Assembly: GCA_024704765.1 (NCBI GenBank)
Contig: JAKMXF010000077.1
Location: forward strand, 1 to 64,000
DNA from: Oopsacas minuta
Lineage: Eukaryota > Porifera > Hexactinellida > Lyssacinosida > Leucopsacidae
DNA length: 64,000 bases
Direction: 5' to 3'
A program made the position numbers and the translations under genes. Positions 35,561-48,517 of the stretch are shown one piece after another. The notes beneath the pieces were generated by a model. The model was given only the letters and a program-made list of their open reading frames with translations, was not told where the DNA came from and searched no databases. Within the stretch, counting starts at the first letter, position 1. Each line of letters begins with the position of its first letter.

Positions 35561-35835
35561 TTATCTGGAAATTGTAAGAATTGATATATATTAGCAAAAA
35601 AGATAATAATACAATTTAAAACACAATCATAAGATTGAAGTACGAGAGCAAAATTATGAAACAATTGTGCATGAAGTCAGTTTTAAATATTATGGATAAT
35701 GTTGAAATTCTAGCAATTGCAATTGCTTCCATGGATATAATATACTATACATAAATACAACAATTTATAGGCCTAACATTGTTATACGCGTGTAATTAGA
35801 TATCAAAGAAAACCAAATTCAGGATAAAGCTATTA

Positions 35836-37144
35836 CAGGGTGGCCAATAAGTTCTGGCACATAACTTTATATCGTACAAAAATCTTTCATGATTTTGATT
35901 GATTAACGTTACTGGTTTGTATATATTCTGTTATCTCTCGCAATACAATATTTATTGAAGAATACATTATTTGAAAACCAGGAACAAATTATCAGCTGTG
36001 GAGAAAGAACGGTCGCGATTGTTGAATTATTTCAAAATGGAAAAAACAAAAGGAAATAATGAAACTTTAAAAAATTCCACAGACACGTCGAAATTTTGTA
36101 ATCCGTACGATAAAACGCTCCAATGAGACTGGTGGCGTGATGGACAGAGCCAGAACTGTTCGCCCGGTCTCCATCACGACCGTAAAGATGCGAAAGGTAG
36201 TGCGGAGTCGACTGTGGCGAAATCCTCAGCGATCGATCAGAAAAATGGCTAAAGAACTGAAAATATCCCGTCGATCTCTTCAAACGATTGTCAAGAGAGA
36301 CTTAGGGCTATCTTCGTTCAAGAAAAGGAAAGTCCATTTCCTTCAGACAAAATAAAGACGAAGAGGCTCTCAAGAAGCAAAGTCCTCCATACACGATTCG
36401 CAGCACAGGGACTGGATCAAGTCCTTTTCTCCGATGAAAAACTTTTCACCGTTGAACAAGCATTCAATCGTCAAAACGATAGAATAATATCTAAAAGCAC
36501 TTCTACTGTCCCTGATGAGTACAGGTAAGTCAAAAGAGTCTAGAAACCACTCTCGTTGATGGTTTGGGCCGGAGTATCTTCTGTTGGCCGGACACCACTG
36601 GTCTTCGTCCCTGTAGGGGTCAAAATAAATGCTACAAACGTATATGGAGCACATTGCACAGCCCATTGTGAAAGATCTCGATGAGATGATGTTTGAAAAC
36701 CAGCTGTTCATATTCCAACAAGACGGTGCTCCTGCTCATACAGCAAAAAGTACTCAGGAATGGTTTCAGACAAATATTCCTGACTATATCTCAAAGGTAG
36801 AATAGCCGCCGTCTAGCCCAGACCTCAACCCCTAGATTTCTGAGTGTGGTCCATTTTAGAGTCAAGTGCTTGCTCGAAGTCCCATAACAGTATTGAGTCT
36901 CTAAAGCAATCTCTGATGAGAGAATGGGCAATAATCCCAGAGGAGATACTGCGTACCGTAGTGTGGGCAGTCCCCGGGTGTCTGGAGGCTGTTATCAAAA
37001 AGGAAAGCGGATACATAGAATAGAGATTGTGCACAATAAAACTCATAATGCCAAACTACTTATGCTAAAATATCAATTCAAAATAATGAATATTGGTTAA
37101 ATTATAATAGTTTTTCTATGTGCCAGAACTTATTGGCCACCCTG
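35836..37144 (+). mobile_element. maT-like Tc1/mariner element
   Basis: Perfect terminal inverted repeats of at least 28 bp, beginning CAGGGTGGCCAATAAGTTCT and closing with the complement. TA lies on both sides (35834-35835 and 37145-37146). Length is 1309 bp. The perfect ends indicate a younger insertion than most elements in this window, although the gene inside is damaged. Confidence 0.95.
36000..37010 (+). pseudogene. DD37D (maT-like) transposase, broken
   Basis: N-terminus around 36000 (SAVEKER, ELFQNGK, TLKKFHRHVE in alternating frames). The frame at 36137-36355 holds the second DNA-binding helix (RSRLWRNPQRSIRKMAKELK, SRRSLQTIVKRDLG). Then QVLFSDEKLFTVEQAF carries the first Asp (36433), PLSLMVWAGVSSVGRTPLVF the WAG box, QQDGAPAHTAKSTQEWF the second Asp (36721), and SPDLNP with, after a shift, a xDFxVWSILE-type box the third. 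Counting 37 residues between the last two acids, and an Asp last, places it in the DD37D group. At least three frame breaks and one stop (VE-stop-PP). Confidence 0.88.
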
Positions 37145-37314
37145 TACATCAGAACATGAGATACAGAAATATGAATGCGCCAAATGGTTCCCAGCATATG
37201 ATAACCTATATGCTGGTATTCATTATATATGTCTATTTCAAATGAAAGTACCCATTATTTACTAATCTCATTTTAAGCCACTTTGGCCGCTCTTAGAACT
37301 TTATCCCACCTTGA

Positions 37315-40206
37315 CACAATGGCACGACAGGTGGAAATTGCGAAATATTCGACAGTGATACTTTGATATCTAATTAATCGTATCTTATTCAGCATACTCG
37401 GAAACTCAGAAATACAGCATATAATGATATTTGATAGTCTTACTTTTGAACAATAGTTATTTATAGATGAGTAACTTCAAACATGATTAAAACACAAAAA
37501 TCAAAGTTCTCAAAGTAGCCAAAGGAATTCGACACATATTCGTGTTTTAATTTGTATATGAAAATTGTAGACTGTCATATTGAAGTACTTTGCGTGGCCA
37601 TTATAATGAAATACTAAATGATAATATCAGCTTTTAGAATATACTAGGTAGAATTTCCAAATATTTTTGGTGGATTCATGTTTGGTCAATTGAGTTTGAA
37701 GCGCCACAACTATATTTGCCTGTTGTTGCCCATTGTAAATTGTATTGTATTTTCAAGAAAGTTATATTTAAAACAAAATAAACTTAATTCTAGCCTGGTG
37801 CTACTTGACGCTAATTGAGTTCTGCAGCTATTTCTACTGGCCATCCCGTAATTTACAGCCCTTATGTTAGCAACAAATTTTATCTTATGGTTGATTATTA
37901 ATTAGTTTCAATTTTATTCCGTCCTAATGAACAACAAAGAAGCCTTCAATTTCCATATATGTCCAACTCGGAGAAAGCGTTTAGTACGATTGCTCGTGAG
38001 TTTATTTCTAAATATAATCTTGGAGAGTCCAATTGTGACCTTTTCCGCCGAAAATTTTCAAATATTAAGTCTGAAAGAAAAATATATTTGAAAGAGAAGG
38101 ACTTAGCAACTTGGGAGGAATTGCTCTTTTGTAGGGATCCTCAAATGGATGACATTCCACAGTCTTCAAATGGAGCTAGACCCTTCAAGGAATCTACAGT
38201 TGTATTCGAGGAAGATTTTAGTCGAGTATCTCGGAAGCACATCAGCGAATTAAGTAATAAAAGTATGCGATATCGATTAGCCAACCTGAGATTACATCTG
38301 GAAACTGTTGCACATTGGGAAGAAGTTTCACTTAAGATGATTTCTAGCTACTTGTTGTTGTTGTATTCACAGGAAGAGCATGATGTTAGCATTGCTAAAA
38401 TCACCAAAATTGCAATTGCCGGGAGTCATGGATTAGTAAATCTCAACAGGAAACTCTCTTTATATTTGTCTTGCTTCTTACTAGACTCATTAGAAATTGG
38501 GAAGTCAAAATATATCGACGTAATAAGTATATTAATTAATGAGGATATTATCCTTCCTGATTACAATAGAGTCGCAATCCATCATAGTCAAATTTGCCTA
38601 ATAGATGAGATGGAAAGTGGAAAGAGAGTATCCGGTAAGCATTCGCATTTCCCATCACAGATTACTCACTCACACAGCGAATAGGATAATATTCACAAAT
38701 ACTCCCATTGACATTGATGATCAACCACTTAAGATACGGATATCTGATGGGTTAGATGGGTCAGGTTCCCACCGCGTTTATCAACAAGCAACATCCCATC
38801 CCAATTGAACAACCAAGAACTTTCTATTATTTGGATTTAAGGTGCTTTCTATCACCAATCACCAAGGAAAACTCCTCTGGAAAAACTCTGTTCCGAATTC
38901 CCCATTCTCGATAAGGCCAATAACCATACTTGCTATTCAAGAAAACCTAGAAAACGTAGGCTTTCTTATGTCGACAATGGTCAACAAAGAGACTGAGTAC
39001 ATCGAAAATAATGGTCTAAATTTTTAATGGTATCACTGCTTGTATGCAAATTTTGCGTTCGCAAATTGATGGAAAAATTGCTTAAATTGAGAAGCTTGTT
39101 GTCAGTTTTGCACAACTACATTCGAGCAGATGCACGATTCAACTTTTGTCCAGGATGGCTTTCCCATCAACAGGCTTATCAGTGATGCAAAGATCATATT
39201 TGAAGAAGTTAATGAAGGGCGATTTCTCTCACTAAGCTCTAACGAAACGTTTAATCTTACGCATGCACCTTTATCTGTATAGACATAATCCCAGGTTCAT
39301 CATTACACGCATACCTTAGGTGTTTCAGTTGGTTTATGTCCCTGGTAAGCCATCTAACTGCTGGAGTGACTAAATGGTCCCTAACTTCTACTAATGTCCA
39401 ATACACCAAGAGTTATATTAGTGGTTTGTTAAAAGAAAAGTTGAATTTGATGATTGATTATGCTTCGTCACAAGGTGGAACTTCTACAACAGGAAATATT
39501 GTGAGGCGATGCTTAGTGAGAAAAGATGATAGTGAGAGAGACTACCTATACGTATTATCATCAAATTACAAACAAGTGATCACTAATATCCACACCTACC
39601 TTGGAGCCATCCTACGGGTATATAATTCTAATAGAAGAATACACACAGACGAACTCTCATTAGTATGTCGTTATCAGCTGATTTTGACGCAATTTCTTGG
39701 GTAACATAGCCCCTACAATGTACAAACTGTTAGGTCATGTAGCAAGCATTATTTCTGATTATAATGATGGTTATAGACTGGAATAGTTACAGAAGAAGGT
39801 TTGGAGACAAGCAATTAGTTACTCAGAAGATTTAGAGAACGTCTGTCGAGGAAGTTTTCTTTTGAAGAAAACTTAAAGATGTTCTCGCACAGATCAACTG
39901 CCAAAGTGATCCGATTCTTCTACTAAACAGAAAAATTCGGAAAAATGCCTCAAGAAACAGCGATACTCTTAGTAAACAAGATCTTATTGTTGATTCCCTC
40001 ATAATAGAGGATGATTAAGTGTATTTCTAAAAACTATATTGACATTCCAATGACGTCATAACTCATGATTCCGAAGCCGTGTACAAATTCTGATAGTATA
40101 AATCTGTTGTATAGGGTAGATAGCCTATACGTCAATAATACATCGTAAATGCATATCTGCTACGTAAATTGCTATTTTCACCAAACTGTCATTTCGTGCC
40201 ACTGTG
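37315..40206 (+). mobile_element. RAG1/Transib-like transposon, complete (copy B)
   Basis: The left end is CACAATGGCACGACAGGTGG and the right end, read inwards on the other strand, is CACAGTGGCACGAAATGACA. The 5-bp sequence CTTGA flanks both ends (37310-37314 and 40207-40211). A CAC terminus and a 5-bp duplication are the signature of Transib and RAG-type transposition. Both ends share GCACGA after the heptamer, then a TGG/TGAAAAT-type block. The distance from heptamer to the AAAT core is 13 bp on the left and 22 bp on the right, because the right end has nine more bases. Length is 2892 bp; the single gene inside is decayed. Confidence 0.9.
37927..40016 (+). pseudogene. RAG1/Transib-like transposase of copy B
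   Basis: The likely start is ATG 37927 (MNNKEAFNFH), one frameshift before the long frame 37959-38684. The N-terminal region is helical and alike in the 50-kb copy (KDLATWEELLF versus KDLETWDNMIF; LDSLEIGKSKYIDV versus LDSLEIGASKYTNL). The frame changes near 38.62 kb; LKIRISDGLDGSGSH at 38.75 kb has the first catalytic Asp. The second Asp is QIDGKIA (39068), and CQFC lies at 39100-39111. AGVTKWSL, GGTSTTGNIVRRC and LGAILRVYNSN follow in the frame 39336-39704. MYKLLGH (first zinc His changed to Tyr) and VTEEGLETSN, with the catalytic Glu, lead to LSRKFSFEEN at 39.87 kb. It ends LIVDSLIIEDD at about 40016 and lacks a zinc knuckle. Numerous stops: inactive. Confidence 0.85.
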
Positions 40207-40961
40207 CTTGAGGGTATAATTGTATGTGACAATACAATCAACATGACGTTGTGGGTAAGAAATAATTGCCTACTCTAGTCTTAAAGCGAAGATTCCATAC
40301 CCTTTGTAACCCTGAATGGGGCATCTCTCCACTTTGCCCAAAGCTAATACCAGCTCCTGCATCAGCAATACTTCATAGAGATAGGAATACTCCTTATAAT
40401 GGTAGGAGAGGATATGGAATTTCATAAAAGAAGAAAAATCTGTTTATTATCAAGCCTCCCGAAAATTTGATGCTCTTGGCCATCCTTAGTTCCCCACATT
40501 GCTAAGCACATATCTTTTGCATGCTTAAATTTAGTTAATGCATTAAATAATTTCATTGAAATCTTTGGAACTCTGATATCTTCCAAATTGTCCAATAGCC
40601 TTTGGCATGGATTCGCATTTAGAGTACCATTCCACTATCCATTGTACTTATACAGTGCTGTACAATCAGATTTGCTGAGTTTGCGAACTCAGTAAGAAGT
40701 CTCACTAGGCCTCGCATGAAATTAGTTTGTTGACTAAACCCAAAATGATATGGAATAGACAGAGCAAATCTTTTCGATTAATGACTCAGACGAAACGATA
40801 ATTAGCTCATTGAAGTTATCATGCCGCTTTTTAGCAAGATGTCATTATTTCTGCCTACTTCCTGGATTCGGCGGCATACCAGTAAATATAGTACTATTAT
40901 CAACATAAAGGAGATGGAATGTTATTTAGAGCTTGGTTACTTATAAAAGGTAGAGCTTATA

Positions 40962-40985
40962 CAGTACAACCCCGATTATCAGAAC
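40962..40985 (+). repeat. orphan pogo/Tigger-type terminus
   Basis: CAGTACAACCCCGATTATC follows TA at 40960-40961 and resembles the CAGTxxAACCCCGATTATCC ends of pogo/Tigger elements. It may be the far end of the pogo relic at 41.5-42.3 kb, but I find no matching right terminus. Confidence 0.5.
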
Positions 40986-41509
40986 ACATTTAGCAATATC
41001 TACGATAGTGACCGGATACTATTAAGTGAAATCGCATAAATCTTGCTGGATGAGTTAATTATAACAATAAATAGGCGTAAAATAGGATAAATTAGTAGAT
41101 ATTAACAGTTGTTCGCTTCGGGTGAGAACATCCTTTCTATGCAGCTAAATCCCTCAATGAGGACAAGAAAGAAATAGTATAAATTAGTCTTCCGATTGAT
41201 GCTCCACCACGTTAGATATTTACTAAATATTTCTACAATCTCCGTATTACATATTATGGTATGAGAATTAACATCTTGTATCTCATATTCCTCTGAGTAC
41301 TCCTTTTGATCGGGAGTGTTTAATTCAATGATTCAGAAACCGGACCATATACTTGCTCAACATGCACTACATTTGATTATCACTTAAATATTCATATCCC
41401 AAATCGTAACGAACCTAGCCAGTTGGATACATCCCTATCCTCAATTTATAACCTATGGTCTGTTAATTTTCCATTAATTCTGAATTTAAAGCTAAATCGT
41501 TGAAGTCAT

Positions 41510-42300
41510 GACACGATGTGTTTTCTGGCCCACCAATAGAAATCTTTTTCCTTCAAGAACGCATGATGGTTTGTGCAGTCATAAAATCCAAGATACGGCA
41601 ATCTTTTCAATAACTTTGACCATGGTAATCCCTTGTAGAAATATAACGATATTCTTATATTCTTCCCAAATCAGATCTAGTAGGACTGAAGAATTATGCC
41701 TTCGTATAATAGTTTCTAAAACTCCTTGATCCATAAGTTGGATCACAATTGCAAAAGTTATGTGACAAAGATTTTGCATTATAAGACAACCATTCGAAAT
41801 CAAGTTACCAGAAGAGCTTATATGTTGATGTTTCTAAAACATCTAGGGTGTGAAAATTCTTCAATGAAAAGAAGAGGCAATTTTATTGATCCAGTAACAT
41901 TAGCACAGGCACTCACAGTAACTCGATCTTTCATTTCTTTCCGAACATTCACTTGTTTACCAAAGGCACGTATAAAGTTTGTGACTGAAGCTACATCACC
42001 TGATTCTCTCTTACCTCTATGCTTAACTCTTTGATGCGATGCCTCTTACCAAACCGTCATAAATCATGTATGTCAGTAAACAGATTTACACTTTAGAATA
42101 TAACTGAGGGAACAAAAGTCTTGCTTTCTCAACAACGATTGGTCCTGAAATTGGAATTCCATTTTCCAATTGTTGTCTAAACCAATGTGCAATACTTCTT
42201 CCAACTACTGAAATTCTCCAATCTTCATTGTCTTACATTTCCTTACGTTCATATCAACCATCTTAACCGAGAATCTTTCGAATTTATTTTGATTTTCTTT
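41510..42300 (-). pseudogene. pogo/Tigger (jerky-type) transposase relic
   Basis: Read leftwards. WFRQQLENGIPISGPIVVEK at about 42200-42120 is the CENP-B-type second DNA-binding helix. KDRVTVSACANVTGSIKLPL then PRCFRN, at about 41985-41835, is the DDE_1 core box. VIQLMDQGVLETIIRRH, in the frame 41803-41579, is the PMDQGVI box near the last catalytic Asp. The stretch between the last two boxes is short, so the middle of the core has been deleted. Frame changes and stops throughout. No pogo termini flank it closely except the possible one at 40962. Confidence 0.8.
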
Positions 42301-42309
42301 GTGTCCATT

Positions 42310-45300
42310 ATCCTAGATAGCCCGATGTTGTACTAAACTCAATTCACTCATCCGAACAGTAAATCGTTTACAGAATATAAATTACCATGATAAATATAAG
42401 TATTTGAAAAGATAATAGTAGATAGTTCATTTCTAAACAAGTATGCATCAACTCTCCTATAAATTTCAAACATCTGACGTATATATAAATCAAGTTCTCG
42501 ACAATCGAAAGCGAGTATTATACTAATTGATGGATAGATAAACAATTGTGTAAAACTATGATCCTGCGGACCCTTCCCCATAGTAATGATAAAGTTAGTT
42601 AGGAAATCAGTAGTGTTGAGAAATTCAAATTATAGGCTAAATTGAAATTATTTTAATGATATTTTTAAAGAAATTTTTCATCCATTGATTTGTAACTTTC
42701 AACGACAGAATGTGAGTAACGATTTACAAAATGGCTTCGTTGTCTGTGCAAAATTCAAATAGTATTGGCTCCTATAAAATACTTGTACTTTCTAGACATA
42801 TATGATGAGGAATTGGGGATGCTAAAACGCTCAAAGTTTTTAGAACGTTAATTCTATCTTCATATCCAACAGTTGATACGACAATTTTGTTATTGATATG
42901 GTAGGGATGGTTCAAAATACTTGGGAAATGAGAATTGTCTCTTTGCCTTAGCGTACTTTGAATGTGCTTCACTGCAATCGAACTTGTTAACCTCGAGCTT
43001 CTACTCTCTATGCGAAATTTGCGCCCGTATTTGAAGAGTTATGAGGATGTGACATAATGCTTTGACAAAACTTATCTAAGTGATTATCCCTATATCTCCC
43101 ACATATGCTATACATCAGTTTGCATGGTAACTGCTCTAATGATATAAGTTCTTAGAGCCTAATTATATACTTTAAATTACTTAGAGAAGATGCATTGATG
43201 TGACAAACATCACATCGATTTTCTGAGTCAAACCCCGAAGTGGTTCGAGTAATAGTGTAATAAATAAGTAATCTATAATGGTTGGAAGAAACTCAACATT
43301 TGGGCGATCTTATCCCCATTTCTTGAAAGTATTTTACCAGTTTGAAAGTTGAAATCGGGCCCGACATATGCTATAATGTACTTTTGGTTTACACAGATCT
43401 GTTAACTCTGATACGAAGTGTATTTGGTAGTAATTCTGAGCTCTTTTACATGTCAATTGCGAAGGTGGTTGCTGAAGCGATTCTCTGAGTAGAGCATGGA
43501 ACTAAGTCGTATATAGCAAAATGGACAAAACCTCCTAGAAATTTTAATATGATAATTATCATAACGGTCTGATATCTCATTTAGTATGGCAAAATTGAAA
43601 ATTATTTGAAAGATAAATATAGATATCTACAGAGTCAAGAAACCTATATGCCAAATAGTTGAAATACTAGTTACATACATTTCAATGAGTACAAGATACT
43701 CTAAATTCAGTTTCATAAAATTGAGGTTTCCAGGAAATACTTGCGAAGTGTTCATTGTAATCAAAAGATAGCATCGTCAAGTAGGTTAACATCATTTACA
43801 TGCTTTCAATAGGATCATCGAGTTTAGACTTAGATGGCTTATAACAAGTACTATAATAAGAAAGGAGAAATGTTGAATATTTTTCAGAAATGATATTGAC
43901 GAACAATATCAGCAATTAATTTTGTTTTAGCAGCCATTATATCTTTGTATTCCCTGCAATGTGACAAAAATACATTTAATGTGAATAATAGTGATCGTTT
44001 ATGTAAAACCCAATATTAATAAATCTGAAATGGGAAAAAGTAAATCTGTCCGAAAATCTGCAAATAATAGGGGTCAACATTCATAGTTCCTCATATTTTT
44101 CAGATCTATATTCAATTTCATTAATCCTAGAAAATGGGATAAATAAACTTAAATGCCTGATGTTCGATACTGATTAACAATTTTTCGCCTTGATAGCATT
44201 AGCAAAATTGGAGAATTAGGGTTAGGAATATAACTAGGCAAAGAAAAATTTCCTGTGGTCACAATGGCTTCGTGTTATATGTACCGGAAATTGGATTGCA
44301 CTCTTTATCCACTCATTTGCGTAGATGATTTATTCAACTTTTTCGGAAAGGGTTTATACCTGTGCAGACTAAAATCGTCATTAATGATTCAATTTATTAA
44401 TACATCGAATGAGATGGTAACAAGGATAGGCTAGAATTTAGGTCATTATTACAATTGGTGAATATGTTTAGATGGTTACAATAATATTCATGGATTGTTA
44501 TGGTAAATTATATGTGAAAATTCGCTAAATGTAAATTTGAGTTAGTGCTATAGAATTGTTAGGATCTTAGATTATAGGAAGTTTCTTGAAATCTTCAAAA
44601 TCTTTCAATAGTCTATGTAGGCATATATTAAATCCGTTGAATTTCATTTCCTAACATTTTGAATTCGAAATCAATAAAAAGATGAGTTAGCTTACTGATA
44701 ACGAGAGGTTCCACCATATCCAATGGAATATTCACTTCCCGCCACTCGCCTTCTAGTTGATCTACTGACTATTTAATTTTCTTGATGCTCTAAGAAATTT
44801 TATAGACCATAGTGTATACAAAAGGCTCCAAATCTTCCTCTAGATTGAGGGCTACTACTATTTCTTGGACTGTTAGATTGATATCAAAGTCATTCATTCC
44901 GAAGTGAAGTCAGGTCAAGACTATTTTAAGATAAATAAATGATCAGCCATTACAAAATGATGAGATTATACATATAATAGAGCATCTATTTAGGTATGTA
45001 AATGTTATATTATTATATATTGAGACTTTAAATTTTGATGATGATCTAGTAACCTTATTAATGAGTATTCTTAAATATAGCAACGCAAATACATGATTGG
45101 AATTTAAGGAATCTTTTCTGGTTGCATATCGAAATTTAACCTTGTGAGAACTTATGCCCGGCCCTGTATAACAACATTAGGTGTTTGAAATTTGTTAATG
45201 AGGTGTTGAATATGGTACTTGACCAGAGATAAAGTCTCATTACATTTGATTCAAATTGAGTCGACAGGATAGTAGTACGAGGCAATTTGAAATCTCACAT

Positions 45301-45700
45301 ATATTTGATTCAAGTTGTAGTATGTCGCTTGTAGTACAGAGTGTGTTACCAGCTACATTCTCTATTATGATAAGTTCTGACAGACAAATCGAAAGACACA
45401 AATATATGTGTTTACAATAACAATTTGTGAATATAACAAGATGGATGAATATCCGCAGAACGTGATTGTCAAAGAAAGTTTGCTGCAAGGTTGTATAAGG
45501 TAATCGCCTAAAATGATATGGGTGATTAATTATAAAAGGAAAATTCGAAAAATCCCTTTGTGGTTAATAAGCACATATCGAAAATATGCTTATTCTCCAA
45601 AAATTTTTTGGAATTTTGTGTTTACAGTCACTCAAAATATATTTTAGTGAGTTATGTTATAGAGGATACTTTGCAAATTTGTATATACTAGTCACCAGTT
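42310..45700. other. no gene recognised
   Basis: Stop-rich, AT-rich sequence. At 45139-45168 a Tc1-type orphan end can be read (GAGAACTTATGCCCGGCCCT then GTA), without a partner. Short frames at 42348-42972 and 45240-45488 have no motif. Confidence 0.5.
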
Positions 45701-45709
45701 ATTGAAATA

Positions 45710-47053
45710 CAGCCGGCCAAAAAGAATTGCTCAAAATGAATGTATACAGTATAGTAAGTGTCAAATTGTATACACTGACCAGATAGTTGAATTCTTGCGA
45801 AACTATACTCAGCCATATGTATTTAGACAAGTAACACACCAACACAGCTAATCCACTCATTATAGTTGCACAACTAACGGTTTTTATTCTGTATTCTGTT
45901 TTTCCAATTTATCTGTTTTTATCGAATTTTCAATGCCTTCTAAACCGCGAATTTCCATTGAAAATCGGGCCAACCTGATACTACTTTCAGAAAGCCATAC
46001 TCGGAGGGAGGTAGCTAAAATTGTTGGGTCTAGCCAAAAAAGTGTAACCGAGATCCTTAAGAAACACAGGCTGACTGGCACGGTAAGAGACCTCGCTATT
46101 CCGGGTAGGACTCGTGTCACAACCAAAAGGCAAGGCAATTTATTGGTCAGAAAATGTAAAAAGGATCGGTTTAAGACTGCTACTCAGATCATAGCTGAAG
46201 TGTTACAGAATATTCGATAAAAATTTCCACTTCAACAGTTCAGAGAAGGTTACGAGGGGCTGAACTGTTCGACGAAAACCGTGAAGGAAGCCCCGCCTTA
46301 CTACCAAGCACAAAAGAGACCGACTTTCCTTCGCAAGATCGCACAAGAATTGAAATACCGAAGAATGAGGAAGAGTTGTGTTCGGTGACGAATCTAGGTT
46401 CCTTCTGTAATCTAATGACGGGAGAGCCTACGTCAGGAGGATGAAAGGGGAGGAGTTCTCAGGGAGGTGTCTTCAAAAAATTTGCAAGTTTGGTGGAGGT
46501 GGCATAATGGCTTGGGGATGCTTTTGCTGGAGTGGCGTAGGACTCTTGTGGAAAGTATCTGGGTACCTCAAGACAAATTCCTACATTGATATATTGGAAA
46601 AAGCACTAATCCCAAGCGTTGATTTGCATTCTCTACATTCTGGATGGAACTTTCAGCAAGACAACGCTCCATGCCATAAGTCAAAGGGTACTAAGCAATG
46701 GTTTGGTGAGCAAAAACTGAAGGTCATGAATTGGCCTGCTCAATCACCTGATCTAAATCCGATTGAGAATTTTGGGATCACATTTCCCTCCGAATTCAAG
46801 AGAAAAGCCAATCCAACCACTCAGAGTTGTGGAATGCCATATTAAGCACTTGGGATAGCATCGACACTAACAGGCTCCATACTCTAATTGAGATTATGAC
46901 GCAAAAATGTAAAGCCATAATTCAAGCAAGAGGAGATTATACTAAATACTAACTACAATTTACTTGATTATAATAAAGCATTATTGTTAAATCAGTCATA
47001 GATATAAGAAATTGCGGTAAATTTATTCTGAGCAATTCTTTTGACCGGCACTG
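45710..47053 (+). mobile_element. Tc1 element
   Basis: The left end CAGCCGGCCAAAAAGAATTG and the complement of the right end, CAGTGCCGGTCAAAAGAATT, form a slightly gapped inverted repeat that continues GCTCA on both sides. TA flanks both ends (45708-45709, 47054-47055). Length is 1344 bp, usual for Tc1. Confidence 0.93.
45933..46960 (+). pseudogene. Tc1 transposase (DD34E), broken
   Basis: The ATG at 45933 starts MPSKPRISIENRANLILLSE, a paired-type DNA-binding domain with REVAKIVGSSQKSVTEILKK and the GRTRVTTKRQ hinge, open to 46220. The middle (46220-46440) is shifted, and the first catalytic Asp region near 46385 reads VFGDESRFL-like in another frame. The frame 46441-46845 has GGGGIMAWGCFCWSGVG, WNFQQDNAPCHKSK with the second Asp, and NWPAQSPDLNPIENFG with the Glu. 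There are 34 residues between them, so this is canonical Tc1. The usual LWG after IEN is FGI, and the tail is frameshifted. Confidence 0.92.
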
Positions 47054-47059
47054 TAGATA

Positions 47060-48500
47060 TTATAAAGTAGTAAGTCACAAAATTGAACAAAAGTTCAGAG
47101 CAATAATTTTCGTTTCCCGGCTATGACCACATCCCTAGTCGAACTTGTATATTTAGTATGAGGCCTTGTGTATAGAAAGCTATGGAAAAATGATAATTGC
47201 AGAAACTTGAAAGAGACTCAACTTTACAATAAATAATATAATAATTCAGTAAGCATGAGTAAAGGATTTATAGAAATAACTATATTCTAGCTAGATCCGT
47301 TCCTTCGTAATGATAGTCTTACCTTAGTAAAATATAACAATATTCAAGAATTTAACTCAAGGGGTCGCTGGGATAAAATATCTAAGTGAAACTGAGATCA
47401 TTCTGTGTTTACCTTAAATATCTCTCTCTCTCTCTCTGTCATCAGTTCCAGTGCTTTTACTGCAGGCCAACAACATTTACCTTCTTCAATATCTGTCCCA
47501 ATCTTACCCATGACAGTAGGATCTCCAAAACAATCCAGAAAATCGTCCTATATAATGCAAAACCTTGATCTAATAAGGATGTAAAAGAAAAGTTTTTAAA
47601 TGCTTGTTACTTTAAAATATATAACACTACGTAACTGTCTTGAAACTATATATTAGATATCAATATTGTTAAAATACAGAAAGGATGTAAAGATATGATG
47701 TAGTGATCATTTGGTTACTTGGCTAACGGTTAACTGCGCTATATATATATATATAGCTAACGCTATGAGAAAGCATTTTCTTTGAACACCTGCGTTTGCA
47801 AGGCATACTTGCAGATACACATTCAGATGAAACAATATCGGATGCCATACCCCTTATAAATAATTATGTGAATTCAGGGTTTTCTTTACAGGATTTTTGC
47901 TGGAGGGGAACGTTTGATCACACACTATAAAGAACACTTTCCCATCTAAATTGTATCATACATATTAATTTTGTTGTACATTACTAACTATCCATTATTA
48001 ACCGATTACGCCGAAGTGCTACATTCGTAACCAAAAGGAACACGTTAATTTACCAGTTCGTTTTACTCAAATCGGCACCCAAATCGAGATTTCTGCACAA
48101 TTGGACGTCATACAATGACTCACTTTCCTGGTAGTATTCAGTTGATAGAGAAGGTTTACCAAAGAAATTCAAAATAAAATAGGCCAAAGGCCAAATTATT
48201 CATTATAAACTGGCTAATTGGGACTATATTTGTTCAATTTTGCTTAGATATATTTTCATTATATTACTAGTCTTTTAGAAATATATTGTTGATAATAGTC
48301 ACTGAAAATGTCCTAATTGATGGGATGAATTTTCAAAAATTGGGACAATACTGGCGTTGTGCCTGTATTTTCCCAGCCTTTGACACTAGGAAAATGTCTA
48401 TATAAAAGTAAATTTATACTAATAATAATAATAGTCATTAATCATTATAATAATAATAGTACAGAATTTACGAACGCTCTCCACAAATTGCCTCAAAGCG
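47060..48500. other. no gene recognised
   Basis: Contains a (CT)n run at about 47418-47438 and an (AT)n run at 47739-47753. The rest is AT-rich with no supportable frame. Confidence 0.5.
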
Positions 48501-48517
48501 TTTAAAATTCAGAATGA

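Noticed and set aside
38630-38660. GTAAGC...CACAG within RAG1-like copy B as a micro-intron
   Set aside because: Only about 26 bp, too short for an animal intron, and it would remove the ISHHRLL residues that match copy C.
40450-40690. Minus-strand coding-like stretch with NPCQRLLDNLEDIRVPKISM and ALTKFKHAKDMCLAMWG
   Set aside because: About 75 codons with one stop look like a transposase tail, but I recognise no family and see no partner blocks, so I did not list it as a gene.
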